Source: an uncultured Curtobacterium sp.
GTDB taxonomy: Bacteria > Actinomycetota > Actinomycetes > Actinomycetales > Microbacteriaceae
Assembly: GCA_913774725.1 (NCBI GenBank)
Contig: CAJYIG010000253.1
Coordinates: forward strand, 1-5,239
DNA: 5,239 nucleotides
Direction: 5' to 3'
Positions 1 through 4,927 of this stretch are shown here, piece after piece. Position 1 is the stretch's first letter; every line of letters begins with the position of its first letter. The notes under the pieces were generated by a model that had not been told where the DNA came from, made no database searches, and saw only the letters and a program-made list of their open reading frames with translations. A program made the translations under genes and the position numbers.

Positions 1-30
1 AGGACCACCCGACGACGGAAGGGACGTGAC

Positions 31-465
31 GTGACCGACATGGACGAGGAGTCGCCCGTCTTCGCGATCGCGGTGGCGGCTGAGCTCGCGGAGATGCACC
101 CGCAGACGCTGCGGCAGTACGACCGGCTCGGCCTGGTCGTGCCCGGGCGGACCCGCGGCGGTTCCCGCCGCTACTCGATGCGTGACGTCGCGCAGCTGCG
201 CGAGATCGCGCGGCTCGGCAGCGAGGGCGTCTCGCTCGAGGGCATCCGCCGCGTGCTGGAGCTCGAGAACGAGAACCGGGCGCTCCGCGACCGCGTGCGG
301 GAGCTCGAGCGGGCACTGGCGGACCAGCTGATCAGCCGGCCGGGCGCGCGCGTCTTCGCGGCGACGACCACGGGCGCCGCGGTGCCGCTGCGCGCCGGAG
401 TGCGGCCGCAGCGCAACACCGCCGTCGTGCTGTACAGACCAGCCAGAAGGACGACTGACGGCTGA
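31..465 (+). CDS. hspR: HspR-type MerR-family heat-shock repressor
   Basis: Encodes a 144-residue MerR-family transcription factor closely resembling actinobacterial HspR. Known HspR binds HAIR inverted repeats upstream of dnaK and clpB and represses them, with DnaK as co-repressor. Seen here: an N-terminal winged helix-turn-helix (about residues 9-78) with the hallmark HPQTLRQYDRLGL at 23-35 and the RRYS wing segment at 46-49, then an E/R/L-rich dimerisation coiled coil (about 77-100), then a basic tail with AVVLYRPARR at 131-140, which resembles the C-terminal end of Mycobacterium and Streptomyces HspR. The length is normal for the family. The GTG at 31 is chosen because GGAAGGGA lies at 17-24, six bases upstream; an ATG at 40 is the alternative. 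A TGA at 32-34 in another frame would give a GTGA stop/start overlap with an upstream gene, probably dnaJ, but too little is visible to prove it. No HAIR motif was seen in the window, so its targets lie elsewhere. Confidence 0.9.
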   Translation: MTDMDEESPVFAIAVAAELAEMHPQTLRQYDRLGLVVPGRTRGGSRRYSMRDVAQLREIARLGSEGVSLEGIRRVLELENENRALRDRVRELERALADQLISRPGARVFAATTTGAAVPLRAGVRPQRNTAVVLYRPARRTTDG

Positions 466-475
466 CGGAGCCCTT

Positions 476-525
476 CGTAGCGTGACGAACGACCCGATCG
501 GGTCACCAGTCACGATCTCAGGAGG
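476..525 (+). promoter_or_regulatory. Leader of first secreted gene: CGTAG motif, hairpin and RBS
   Basis: In the gap between hspR and the secreted-protein gene, CGTAG (476-480) is followed directly by a two-part inverted repeat. The outer arms CGTGAC (481-486) and GTCACG (509-514) are perfectly complementary. They flank the perfect 14-bp palindrome GACCCGATCGGGTC (491-504), with four unpaired bases on each side. As RNA this is a hairpin with a GATC loop and a symmetric internal loop. The strong AGGAGG ribosome binding site at 520-525 follows, six bases before the GTG start. CGTAG could be the -10 of an ECF-type promoter, with TGAC at 456-459 a weak -35. That would place the transcript start at the foot of the hairpin. 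The hairpin begins 16 bases after the hspR stop and could instead, or also, terminate the hspR transcript; the palindrome could also be a repressor operator. There is no T tract. Confidence 0.45.
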
Positions 526-531
526 TACTCC

Positions 532-1779
532 GTGCGTTCTCGTCCATCCGTCAGCACGATCGCCGTCGGCACCGCGCTGACCGCCGTCCTCGCCTCGAGC
601 GGCGTCAGCGGTCCGGCGTTCGCGGCGACTGACAGCAGCTCGTCGACCGAGGCGTCGACCGCGCCGTCGACCGAGGCCTCGACGAAGGCGATCTCGATCC
701 GCACCAGCCCGCCCACCGACGTCTCCGTGTCGGTCGGCGCCGAGGGCTTCACCGTCCGGGCGACACCGCACTGCGACCTGGCGCCCGAGTGCAAGAGCTC
801 CATCCGCGTCCTCAGCGCCGGGTTCAGCACCACCGTCGACACCCGGAACGGCGCGCTCGTCCCGTGGCCGACGGGATGGGCCGAGGGGGAGACGCGCACC
901 GACGGGCTCGTCTTCAGCGCTGCCTGCGACGGCTCCCGCTGCTACACCGAGACGTCCCCCGGGGTCTCGCTCGGGTCGATCACGCGTCCGGTGACCCCGC
1001 GTGCGCTCTCCGCCGAGGTCACCGCGCAGGACGACGCTGCCCGGACGGCCCGCGTCGAGGGGAGCGCGACCCCGGGTGCGTCGATCCGTCTCGACGGGGA
1101 CGAGGTTGCGCGAGCCGACTCCTCCGGCCGGTGGAGCCACGAGCTGCGGGACCTCGCGGTCGGCGACAACGTCCGCACCTACCAGCAGTACGTCGACGGC
1201 GCCCTGCGTGACGAGCGGCGGGTGACCGTCCGGATCGAGGAGACCCGACCCGTGTTCACGGGCACGGTGTCGTTCGACGACGACGTCACGCAGCGCGCGC
1301 TGGTCGCCGGTGCGGGCGTCCCCGGCGCACGCGTGGTGCTCGTCGACGGCACGTCTACGGTCGGCGAGACGACCGTCGGGGCGGACGGCCGGTGGTCGTT
1401 GCGGATCGACGCTCCCGACCGCGGCGGGGTCCGTCGCCTGACCGCGACCCACACGGCTGCGGGACAGGGGCCGGAGACCGTCGGCATCGACGTCGACTAC
1501 GGCCAGGCCGTCCGCATCACCTCGCCGGGGAACGGATTCGTCATCCCACCGGCGTTCCCGGCGGTCAGGATCAGCGGGACCGCGGCGCCGGGGGCCGTCG
1601 TGCGGCTCTCCGAACGGGGTGTGAGCGGGAGCGACCTCGGCTCCACGACGGCCGGTGCGGACGGTCGGTGGGCGATCCGGACGCCGGCGCTGCCCCAGCG
1701 TGACCACGTGCTGCAGGCCACGGCGACGTCGCGTGGTGCGAACTCGACGTCGGCCGCCGTCGAACTCCTCGGCAACTGA
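532..1779 (+). CDS. Secreted multi-Ig-like-domain protein (short paralogue)
   Basis: A 415-residue exported protein of unknown function. The signal peptide is residues 1-31: basic start MRSR, hydrophobic core, AFA at 29-31 before the cut. A Ser/Thr linker follows with an eight-residue repeat (STEASTAP/STEASTKA, 38-53). Residues about 55-155 form a domain shared with the next gene, with C81/C87 and C132/C137 as possible disulfides and the conserved segments EGET (118-121) and LGSITRP (147-153). Three bacterial Ig-like modules follow (about 158-236, 241-324, 325-415). They carry the pattern G-x-A-x-PGA-x-(V/I)-x-L followed by (G)ADGRW or SSGRW, typical of Big_6-like folds. There is no LPxTG signal or C-terminal membrane segment, so release or non-covalent wall attachment is inferred. 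The GTG at 532 is fixed by AGGAGG six bases upstream and by the signal peptide. The gene is a paralogue of the one that follows; adhesion or matrix binding is possible but not shown. Confidence 0.85.
   Translation: MRSRPSVSTIAVGTALTAVLASSGVSGPAFAATDSSSSTEASTAPSTEASTKAISIRTSPPTDVSVSVGAEGFTVRATPHCDLAPECKSSIRVLSAGFSTTVDTRNGALVPWPTGWAEGETRTDGLVFSAACDGSRCYTETSPGVSLGSITRPVTPRALSAEVTAQDDAARTARVEGSATPGASIRLDGDEVARADSSGRWSHELRDLAVGDNVRTYQQYVDGALRDERRVTVRIEETRPVFTGTVSFDDDVTQRALVAGAGVPGARVVLVDGTSTVGETTVGADGRWSLRIDAPDRGGVRRLTATHTAAGQGPETVGIDVDYGQAVRITSPGNGFVIPPAFPAVRISGTAAPGAVVRLSERGVSGSDLGSTTAGADGRWAIRTPALPQRDHVLQATATSRGANSTSAAVELLGN
641..677 (+). repeat. In-frame 13-bp direct repeat in the Ser/Thr linker
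   Basis: CGTCGACCGAGGC occurs at 641-653 and again at 665-677, 24 bp (eight codons) apart. It encodes the duplicated STEAST segment of the linker between the signal peptide and the first folded domain. The paralogous gene has an Ala/Glu-rich linker without this repeat, so it probably arose by local slippage after the two genes diverged. Confidence 0.8.
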
Positions 1780-1781
1780 TA

Positions 1782-1810
1782 CGTAACACACGATATCCCG
1801 ACTCCGTAGG
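1782..1810 (+). promoter_or_regulatory. Candidate ECF-sigma (BldN-like) promoter for second secreted gene
   Basis: CGTAAC at 1782-1787 and CGTAGG at 1805-1810 are separated by 17 bp, just after the stop of the first secreted gene. An AAC-containing -35 and a CGT-containing -10 are typical of ECF sigma factors. The pair resembles the Streptomyces sigma-BldN consensus (CGTAAC, about 16 bp, CGTTGA), which drives secreted surface proteins such as chaplins. No good housekeeping -35/-10 pair was seen at this position. Assignment to any particular sigma factor is inference; a six-base match can occur by chance. Confidence 0.35.
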
Positions 1811-1812
1811 TT

Positions 1813-1848
1813 GGTCAGGGTCCCGCTCGGGGCCCTGACCGACAGGAG
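1813..1848 (+). promoter_or_regulatory. Perfect 12-bp hairpin next to the RBS of second secreted gene
   Basis: GGTCAGGG (1813-1820) pairs with CCCTGACC (1833-1840). The stem continues inward through a T-G wobble and CCC/GGG to a GCTC tetraloop, giving 12 uninterrupted pairs. The ribosome binding site AGGAG at 1844-1848 begins three bases after the stem, and the ATG follows six bases later. The order CGTAG, hairpin, RBS, start matches that in front of the first secreted gene. The hairpin could stabilise a 5' mRNA end, tune translation, or terminate or attenuate the transcript arriving from upstream, whose gene ends 34 bases before it. There is no T tract. Confidence 0.6.
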
Positions 1849-1854
1849 TACACG

Positions 1855-3786
1855 ATGCACGAACGACCACCGCTCGCGGCGGCACTCGTCGCGGGGCTCG
1901 TCGCCCTCGCCGCCCTCGCGGGGCCCGTACCGGCTGCGTCGGCGGCCGCGGCCGCCGAGTCCGAAGCCGTCACCGAAGCGCCACCGACGCAGGAGCGTCT
2001 CACGACCTCGTCGCCTCCGACCGGTGTCCGTGTCGAGACAGGTGTCGACGGCTACCGCGTCTACGGCACCCCGCACTGCGGCGGGATCTACTACGGCTGC
2101 AAGCTCTTCATCACGGATCCCGTCAAGGTGGAAGGACCGCAGGACAGCGGGGTGCTGGTGCGTTGGCCGTCCTGGTGGCCGGAGGGGGAGACGAAGACGA
2201 ACGGGAGGGTCTACACGACGGCGAAGACCTGGCTCGGGAAGTGGCAGTACCAGGAGTCATCGCAGACCCCTCTCGGCTCGATCACCCGGCCGTACACCGC
2301 ACGATCGTTGACGGCGACGGTCGTGAGCAAGGACGACACCGCGCGGACCGCGCGCGTCACGGGGACGGCGACGCCGAAGGCCTCGATCCGCATCGGTGGG
2401 TCCGAGGTGACGACGGCCGACCAGTCCGGGAACTGGTCTTACACCGTGACCGGACTGTCCGTCGGCGCGAACAGCCGGACGTTCCAGCAGTACGTCGACG
2501 GGTCGTACAAGGACCAGAAGACGGTGTCGGTGACGATCGTCGACCCCGTGCAGCCCGACCAGATCACGGGCAACCGGGGCTCGGCGACCCTGGAGCGGGG
2601 GAAGACGTCGACCGTGTACAGCACGTACACCGCGAAGCGCGCCTTCACCACCCCGACGGGGCGGCTCGAGGTCGCCGCACCGGCCGGTACGCGGTTCGCG
2701 AGCGGCCAGGACAGCCAGCGCGGGCAGTACCGTTCGGGTTCCTCGTGGTACTCCTTCGGCGGCGACACCCTCGTGAACGGGTCGCGCTCGAGTGACGGTC
2801 GGACCTACACCTTCGACCTCGGGCAGCGGAACTGGGACGTCGGGAAGGACCAGCAGTTCCGGTTCGGGCTGCGGGTCGAGACGCCGGTCGACGTCTCCCC
2901 GACCACCGGCTCCATGACCGGGCACCTGTCCGGGTCCTTCACCGGCGGCACGTTCGACACCACCGCCACGACGGACACGACCGTGGCCGACCAGCCCCTG
3001 ACCGCGCGGGTCGCCGAGGTCGACTCCGCGCGGCGGACGGCGACGGTGGAGGGCACCGCCCCCGACGTGGCGACCGGCGTCACGATCACGTGGGAGCGCA
3101 ACGGCCAGGCGACCACACAGCGCGTGGAGCCGGGGGACGGGAAGTGGACGGTCGACGTCGACGGACTGCGTGCCGGGAGCAACACGGTGCAGGTGGAGGC
3201 CTTCGCCGGGCAACAGTCCCTCGCCCGGACGACCGTCGACGTGCAGGTCGACGCGCCGACCTTCGACGCGTCGGTGACGTTCGCCGACGACGTGACCGAG
3301 CGGGCGACCGTGTCCGGGCGCGGGGTCCCCGGCGCGCGGGTCGTGCTCCGGGACGGGTCGACGGAGGTCGGCTCGACGACCGTGGGGCAGGACGGGACGT
3401 GGACCCTGCGGCCGGCGGCACCGGGCCGCGGTGGGGTCTGGTCCCTGACCGCGACGCAGACCGCGAGCGGGCAGCCGCCGCAGTCGATCGGCGTCGACGT
3501 CGACTACGGAGCGGCCGTCCGGATCACCTCGCCGGGCGCCGGGTTCGTCGTCTCGCCGGTGTTCCCGAGCGTCCGGATCAGCGGGGTCGCCGCCCCAGGC
3601 GCGGTCGTCCGGCTCGCCGAGCGGGGTGTCCCCGGCAGCGACCTGGGATCGGTCACCGCGGGCGCGGACGGTCGGTGGGCGGTGTCGACGCCGGCGCTGC
3701 CGGTCCGCGACCAGGTGATCGAGGCGACCGCCACCGGGCGTGGCGCGAACACCACGACGGCGACGGTGTCGCTCTCCGGCAGCTGA
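1855..3786 (+). CDS. Secreted multi-Ig-like-domain protein (long paralogue)
   Basis: A 643-residue exported protein of unknown function, paralogous to the gene upstream. The signal peptide is about residues 1-30 (Ala/Leu/Val core, ASA at 28-30), followed by an Ala/Glu-rich linker. Residues about 50-150 match the shared N-terminal domain: HCGGIYYGC at 74-82 keeps one Cys pair (C75, C82), with EGET (110-113) and LGSITRP (140-146). An Ig-like module follows at about 150-230. Residues about 231-377 form a beta-rich domain rich in T/S/G/Y that is absent from the paralogue and loosely recalls DUF11-type secreted repeats. A further Ig-like module lies at about 378-466. The last 175 residues (469-643) align without gaps to the last 175 of the paralogue, at roughly 70 percent identity by eye. 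There is no sorting signal or C-terminal membrane helix. The ATG at 1855 has AGGAG six bases upstream. The extra block suggests module gain here or loss in the neighbour. Confidence 0.87.
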   Translation: MHERPPLAAALVAGLVALAALAGPVPAASAAAAAESEAVTEAPPTQERLTTSSPPTGVRVETGVDGYRVYGTPHCGGIYYGCKLFITDPVKVEGPQDSGVLVRWPSWWPEGETKTNGRVYTTAKTWLGKWQYQESSQTPLGSITRPYTARSLTATVVSKDDTARTARVTGTATPKASIRIGGSEVTTADQSGNWSYTVTGLSVGANSRTFQQYVDGSYKDQKTVSVTIVDPVQPDQITGNRGSATLERGKTSTVYSTYTAKRAFTTPTGRLEVAAPAGTRFASGQDSQRGQYRSGSSWYSFGGDTLVNGSRSSDGRTYTFDLGQRNWDVGKDQQFRFGLRVETPVDVSPTTGSMTGHLSGSFTGGTFDTTATTDTTVADQPLTARVAEVDSARRTATVEGTAPDVATGVTITWERNGQATTQRVEPGDGKWTVDVDGLRAGSNTVQVEAFAGQQSLARTTVDVQVDAPTFDASVTFADDVTERATVSGRGVPGARVVLRDGSTEVGSTTVGQDGTWTLRPAAPGRGGVWSLTATQTASGQPPQSIGVDVDYGAAVRITSPGAGFVVSPVFPSVRISGVAAPGAVVRLAERGVPGSDLGSVTAGADGRWAVSTPALPVRDQVIEATATGRGANTTTATVSLSGS

Positions 3787-3802
3787 CCGGAGGTCGAGGC
3801 GA

Positions 3803-3838
3803 ACGAGCCCGCGGTGCCCGAGCGGCCCGCGGGCTCGT
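3803..3838 (+). terminator. Strong hairpin terminator after the secreted pair
   Basis: ACGAGCCCGCGG (3803-3814) is perfectly complementary to CCGCGGGCTCGT (3827-3838), a 12-bp stem starting 17 bases after the stop codon. Within the 12-base loop, GCC and GGC (3816-3818 and 3824-3826) can pair further. There is no U tract, as is common for actinobacterial terminators. The symmetric stem could also stop transcription arriving from the minus-strand genes. Confidence 0.75.
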
Positions 3839-3849
3839 CCGCGTGCGAC

Positions 3850-3931
3850 CACACGCGCCCGAGCACACGCGCCCCGACGGCGGCACAGTGACGGCGGCAC
3901 AGTGACGGCGGCGCAGTGACGGCGGCGCAGC
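3850..3931. repeat. 14-bp-period tandem repeat array between convergent genes
   Basis: Four head-to-tail 14-bp units occupy 3876-3931. Units 1 and 2 are GACGGCGGCACAGT, unit 3 is GACGGCGGCGCAGT and unit 4 is GACGGCGGCGCAGC. Immediately before them CACACGCGCCC occurs at 3850-3860 and 3864-3874, also exactly 14 bp apart, so one 14-bp register runs through about 82 bp with two unit types. Fourteen is not a multiple of three and no credible reading frame uses the array. It fills the intergenic space between the terminator of the secreted pair and the end of the small minus-strand gene. Function unknown: slippage product, protein-binding array or part of a 3' untranslated region. The remaining bases 3932-3969 show nothing clear. 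Confidence 0.9.
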
Positions 3932-3969
3932 GGTCGATCGCGTGGCCGGCGGGCTCGCACCGCACGGCG

Positions 3970-4128
3970 TCAGGGTGCCGGCGGTTCGTTCCGCTCCTCG
4001 GCGCGCGCCGTCATGCTCCCGCACCGGGGCGCGGCGTGCAGCTCGAGCTCCGGGTCGACCGGTCTGCAGCGACCCGGTCGCCCGGCACGGATCCGGTCGA
4101 TGACCGTGCGCAGGCAGGCGCCGCACAC
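3970..4128 (-). CDS. Small four-cysteine protein, hypothetical, downstream of GntR gene
   Basis: A 52-residue reading frame not recognised as a known family. It starts with GTG at 4128-4126, one base after the stop of the GntR-type gene, and ends with TGA at 3972-3970. GGAAGGA at 4143-4137, inside the end of the GntR gene, is a good ribosome binding site eight bases from the start. The protein begins VCGACLRTVIDRIRAG and has cysteines at residues 2, 5, 21 and 36: a CxxC followed by two single cysteines, compatible with zinc binding or a redox motif. The tail (41-52) is charged and Pro-rich. There is no signal peptide or membrane segment. Codons are strongly G/C at the third position. An overlapping frame from the GTG at 4126 runs 157 codons but is basic and low-complexity and crosses the repeat array and the secreted gene, so this frame is preferred. 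The spacing implies coupling with the regulator. Confidence 0.5.
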   Translation of the reverse strand: MCGACLRTVIDRIRAGRPGRCRPVDPELELHAAPRCGSMTARAEERNEPPAP

Positions 4129-4129
4129 C

Positions 4130-4786
4130 TCAGCGGTCCTTCCGGTCCGGGTCCGGCAGCAGGTGGATCCGGCTTGATGCCCGCTCGGCCAGTCGCCCGT
4201 CGCGGCTGTCCACGGCGATGCGCAGCGCCACGAGGCCGTTCCGGATGTGCTCCCACGGCAGTGCGGCCCGGACGTCGTCGTGGCGCAGCCGGTAGGTCAG
4301 GCCGTCGAGGGCACCGCTCAGCGTCGCGGCGAGCAACGGGTTGTCGCACTCCGCGATGAACGACCGGTAGACCGGCGTCACCGCGTCGGCGCCCCACTCC
4401 CAGCGGGTCTCCGCCATGCAGTCGAGCAGGAGCCCGAGCCGACGGAAGAGCAGTGCTCGACGGCGCTCGTCGAACTCGGGGATCGTCGTCCGGACGAGGC
4501 CGCCGAAGAGCAGCCCGAGCGCCTGCAGGGTCGGCACGAGGTCCTCGCGCCGGGGGACGGTCACCCGCGTGTAGCGGTTGGCGCGGAACTCGACCAGTCC
4601 GAGGTGCCCGAGGTCGGACAGTGCCTCACGCACCGGCGTGCGGGAGCAGCGCAGACGGCCGGCCAGCTCGTCGTCGTCGAGCAGGGTGCCCGGGGCGAGC
4701 ACCCCACCCATGATCTCGGCGCGGAGCCGCTCCCTGGCCTGGTCTCGGAGCCGGGGCCGCACCCCGGCGTCTGGCGAAGCGAACAT
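4130..4786 (-). CDS. GntR/FadR-family transcriptional regulator with FCD-like domain
   Basis: A 218-residue regulator, close to the usual length for the FadR subfamily. Residues about 10-78 are a GntR winged helix-turn-helix with the signature SRTPVREAL at 48-56 and the preceding DDDELAGRL (37-45). Residues about 85-210 are all-helical and match the FCD ligand-binding domain, with NPLLAATL at 149-156. FCD domains usually hold a metal through one Asp and three His. Here H180 and H208 are kept, but the expected Asp and first His appear to be T137 and R141, so metal binding may be altered or lost. The ATG at 4786-4784 is chosen because GAGAGGGG at 4797-4790 precedes it; a GTG at 4801-4799 is possible. 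The open frame continues upstream to 5221, but that part is antisense to the methyltransferase gene and is rejected. It probably represses itself and the small Cys gene; the ligand is unknown. Confidence 0.87.
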   Translation of the reverse strand: MFASPDAGVRPRLRDQARERLRAEIMGGVLAPGTLLDDDELAGRLRCSRTPVREALSDLGHLGLVEFRANRYTRVTVPRREDLVPTLQALGLLFGGLVRTTIPEFDERRRALLFRRLGLLLDCMAETRWEWGADAVTPVYRSFIAECDNPLLAATLSGALDGLTYRLRHDDVRAALPWEHIRNGLVALRIAVDSRDGRLAERASSRIHLLPDPDRKDR

Positions 4787-4833
4787 CGGCCCCTCTCGCA
4801 CCGTCGTCCCACCCCGTCCGGGCGGTGCATCCG

Positions 4834-4839
4834 ACTGTA
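4834..4839 (-). promoter_or_regulatory. Candidate -10 box for the GntR gene
   Basis: On the minus strand TACAGT (4839-4834) fits the TAnnnT pattern of a housekeeping -10 element and lies 47 bases before the ATG. No convincing -35 was found at 16-18 bp, which is common for actinobacterial promoters. Confidence 0.35.
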
Positions 4840-4849
4840 GGGCCACGGG

Positions 4850-4876
4850 ATACCAGAGCAGACCGGTGATATACCG
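4850..4876. promoter_or_regulatory. Candidate GntR operator in the divergent region
   Basis: CGGTGATATACCG (4864-4876) has complementary CGGT/ACCG arms around a five-base AT-rich centre. On the minus strand GGTAT occurs at 4875-4871 and again at 4854-4850, exactly 21 bp apart, or two helical turns. FCD-type GntR proteins often bind short AT-centred palindromes in their own promoter regions. The sites lie just upstream of the candidate -10 of the GntR gene and between the two divergent starts. The rest of the 141-nt divergent region (4787-4927) holds the two -10 boxes and a CGACGT direct repeat at 4875-4880 and 4891-4896. Confidence 0.35.
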
Positions 4877-4915
4877 ACGTTGTCCGGTCGCGACGTCCCG
4901 TGAGGGTGGGGTGGG

Positions 4916-4921
4916 TAGCCT
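4916..4921 (+). promoter_or_regulatory. -10 box for leaderless transcription of the methyltransferase gene
   Basis: TAGCCT fits TAnnnT and ends six bases before the GTG at 4928, the spacing expected if transcription starts at the initiation codon itself. No credible ribosome binding site sits at the right distance, only a run of GGGTGGGGTGGG. Leaderless messages are common in actinobacteria. No clear -35 was found. Confidence 0.5.
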
Positions 4922-4927
4922 TGGCCG

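Noticed and set aside
2..34. C-terminal tail of an upstream gene (possibly dnaJ) ending TGA at 32-34
   Set aside because: The GTGA overlap with hspR and the known operon order fit, but only ten codons are visible and another frame ends at 27-29, so no CDS is called.
3850..3931. CRISPR array
   Set aside because: The units are 14 bp and directly adjacent, with no unique spacers.
2257..3960. A 567-codon minus-strand open frame opposite the long secreted gene
   Set aside because: It is Arg/Gly/Pro-rich low-complexity translation, typical of an antisense frame in very GC-rich DNA. The plus-strand frame has a signal peptide, Ig-like modules, a good RBS and a paralogue.
3957..3978. Hairpin GCACC/GGTGC as a terminator for the minus-strand operon
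   Set aside because: The stem is only 5 bp with a 12-base loop and overlaps the stop codon; too weak to call. The stem at 3803-3838 could serve instead.
3653..4126. Minus-strand frame of 157 codons starting at the GTG at 4126
   Set aside because: It crosses the repeat array, the terminator and the end of the secreted gene and is Arg/Ala/Pro-rich. The 52-codon frame two bases earlier has better RBS spacing and a more protein-like composition.
3916..4359. A 147-codon plus-strand open frame after the repeat array
   Set aside because: It starts inside the repeat, has basic low-complexity composition, no RBS, and lies antisense to the GntR gene and the small Cys gene.
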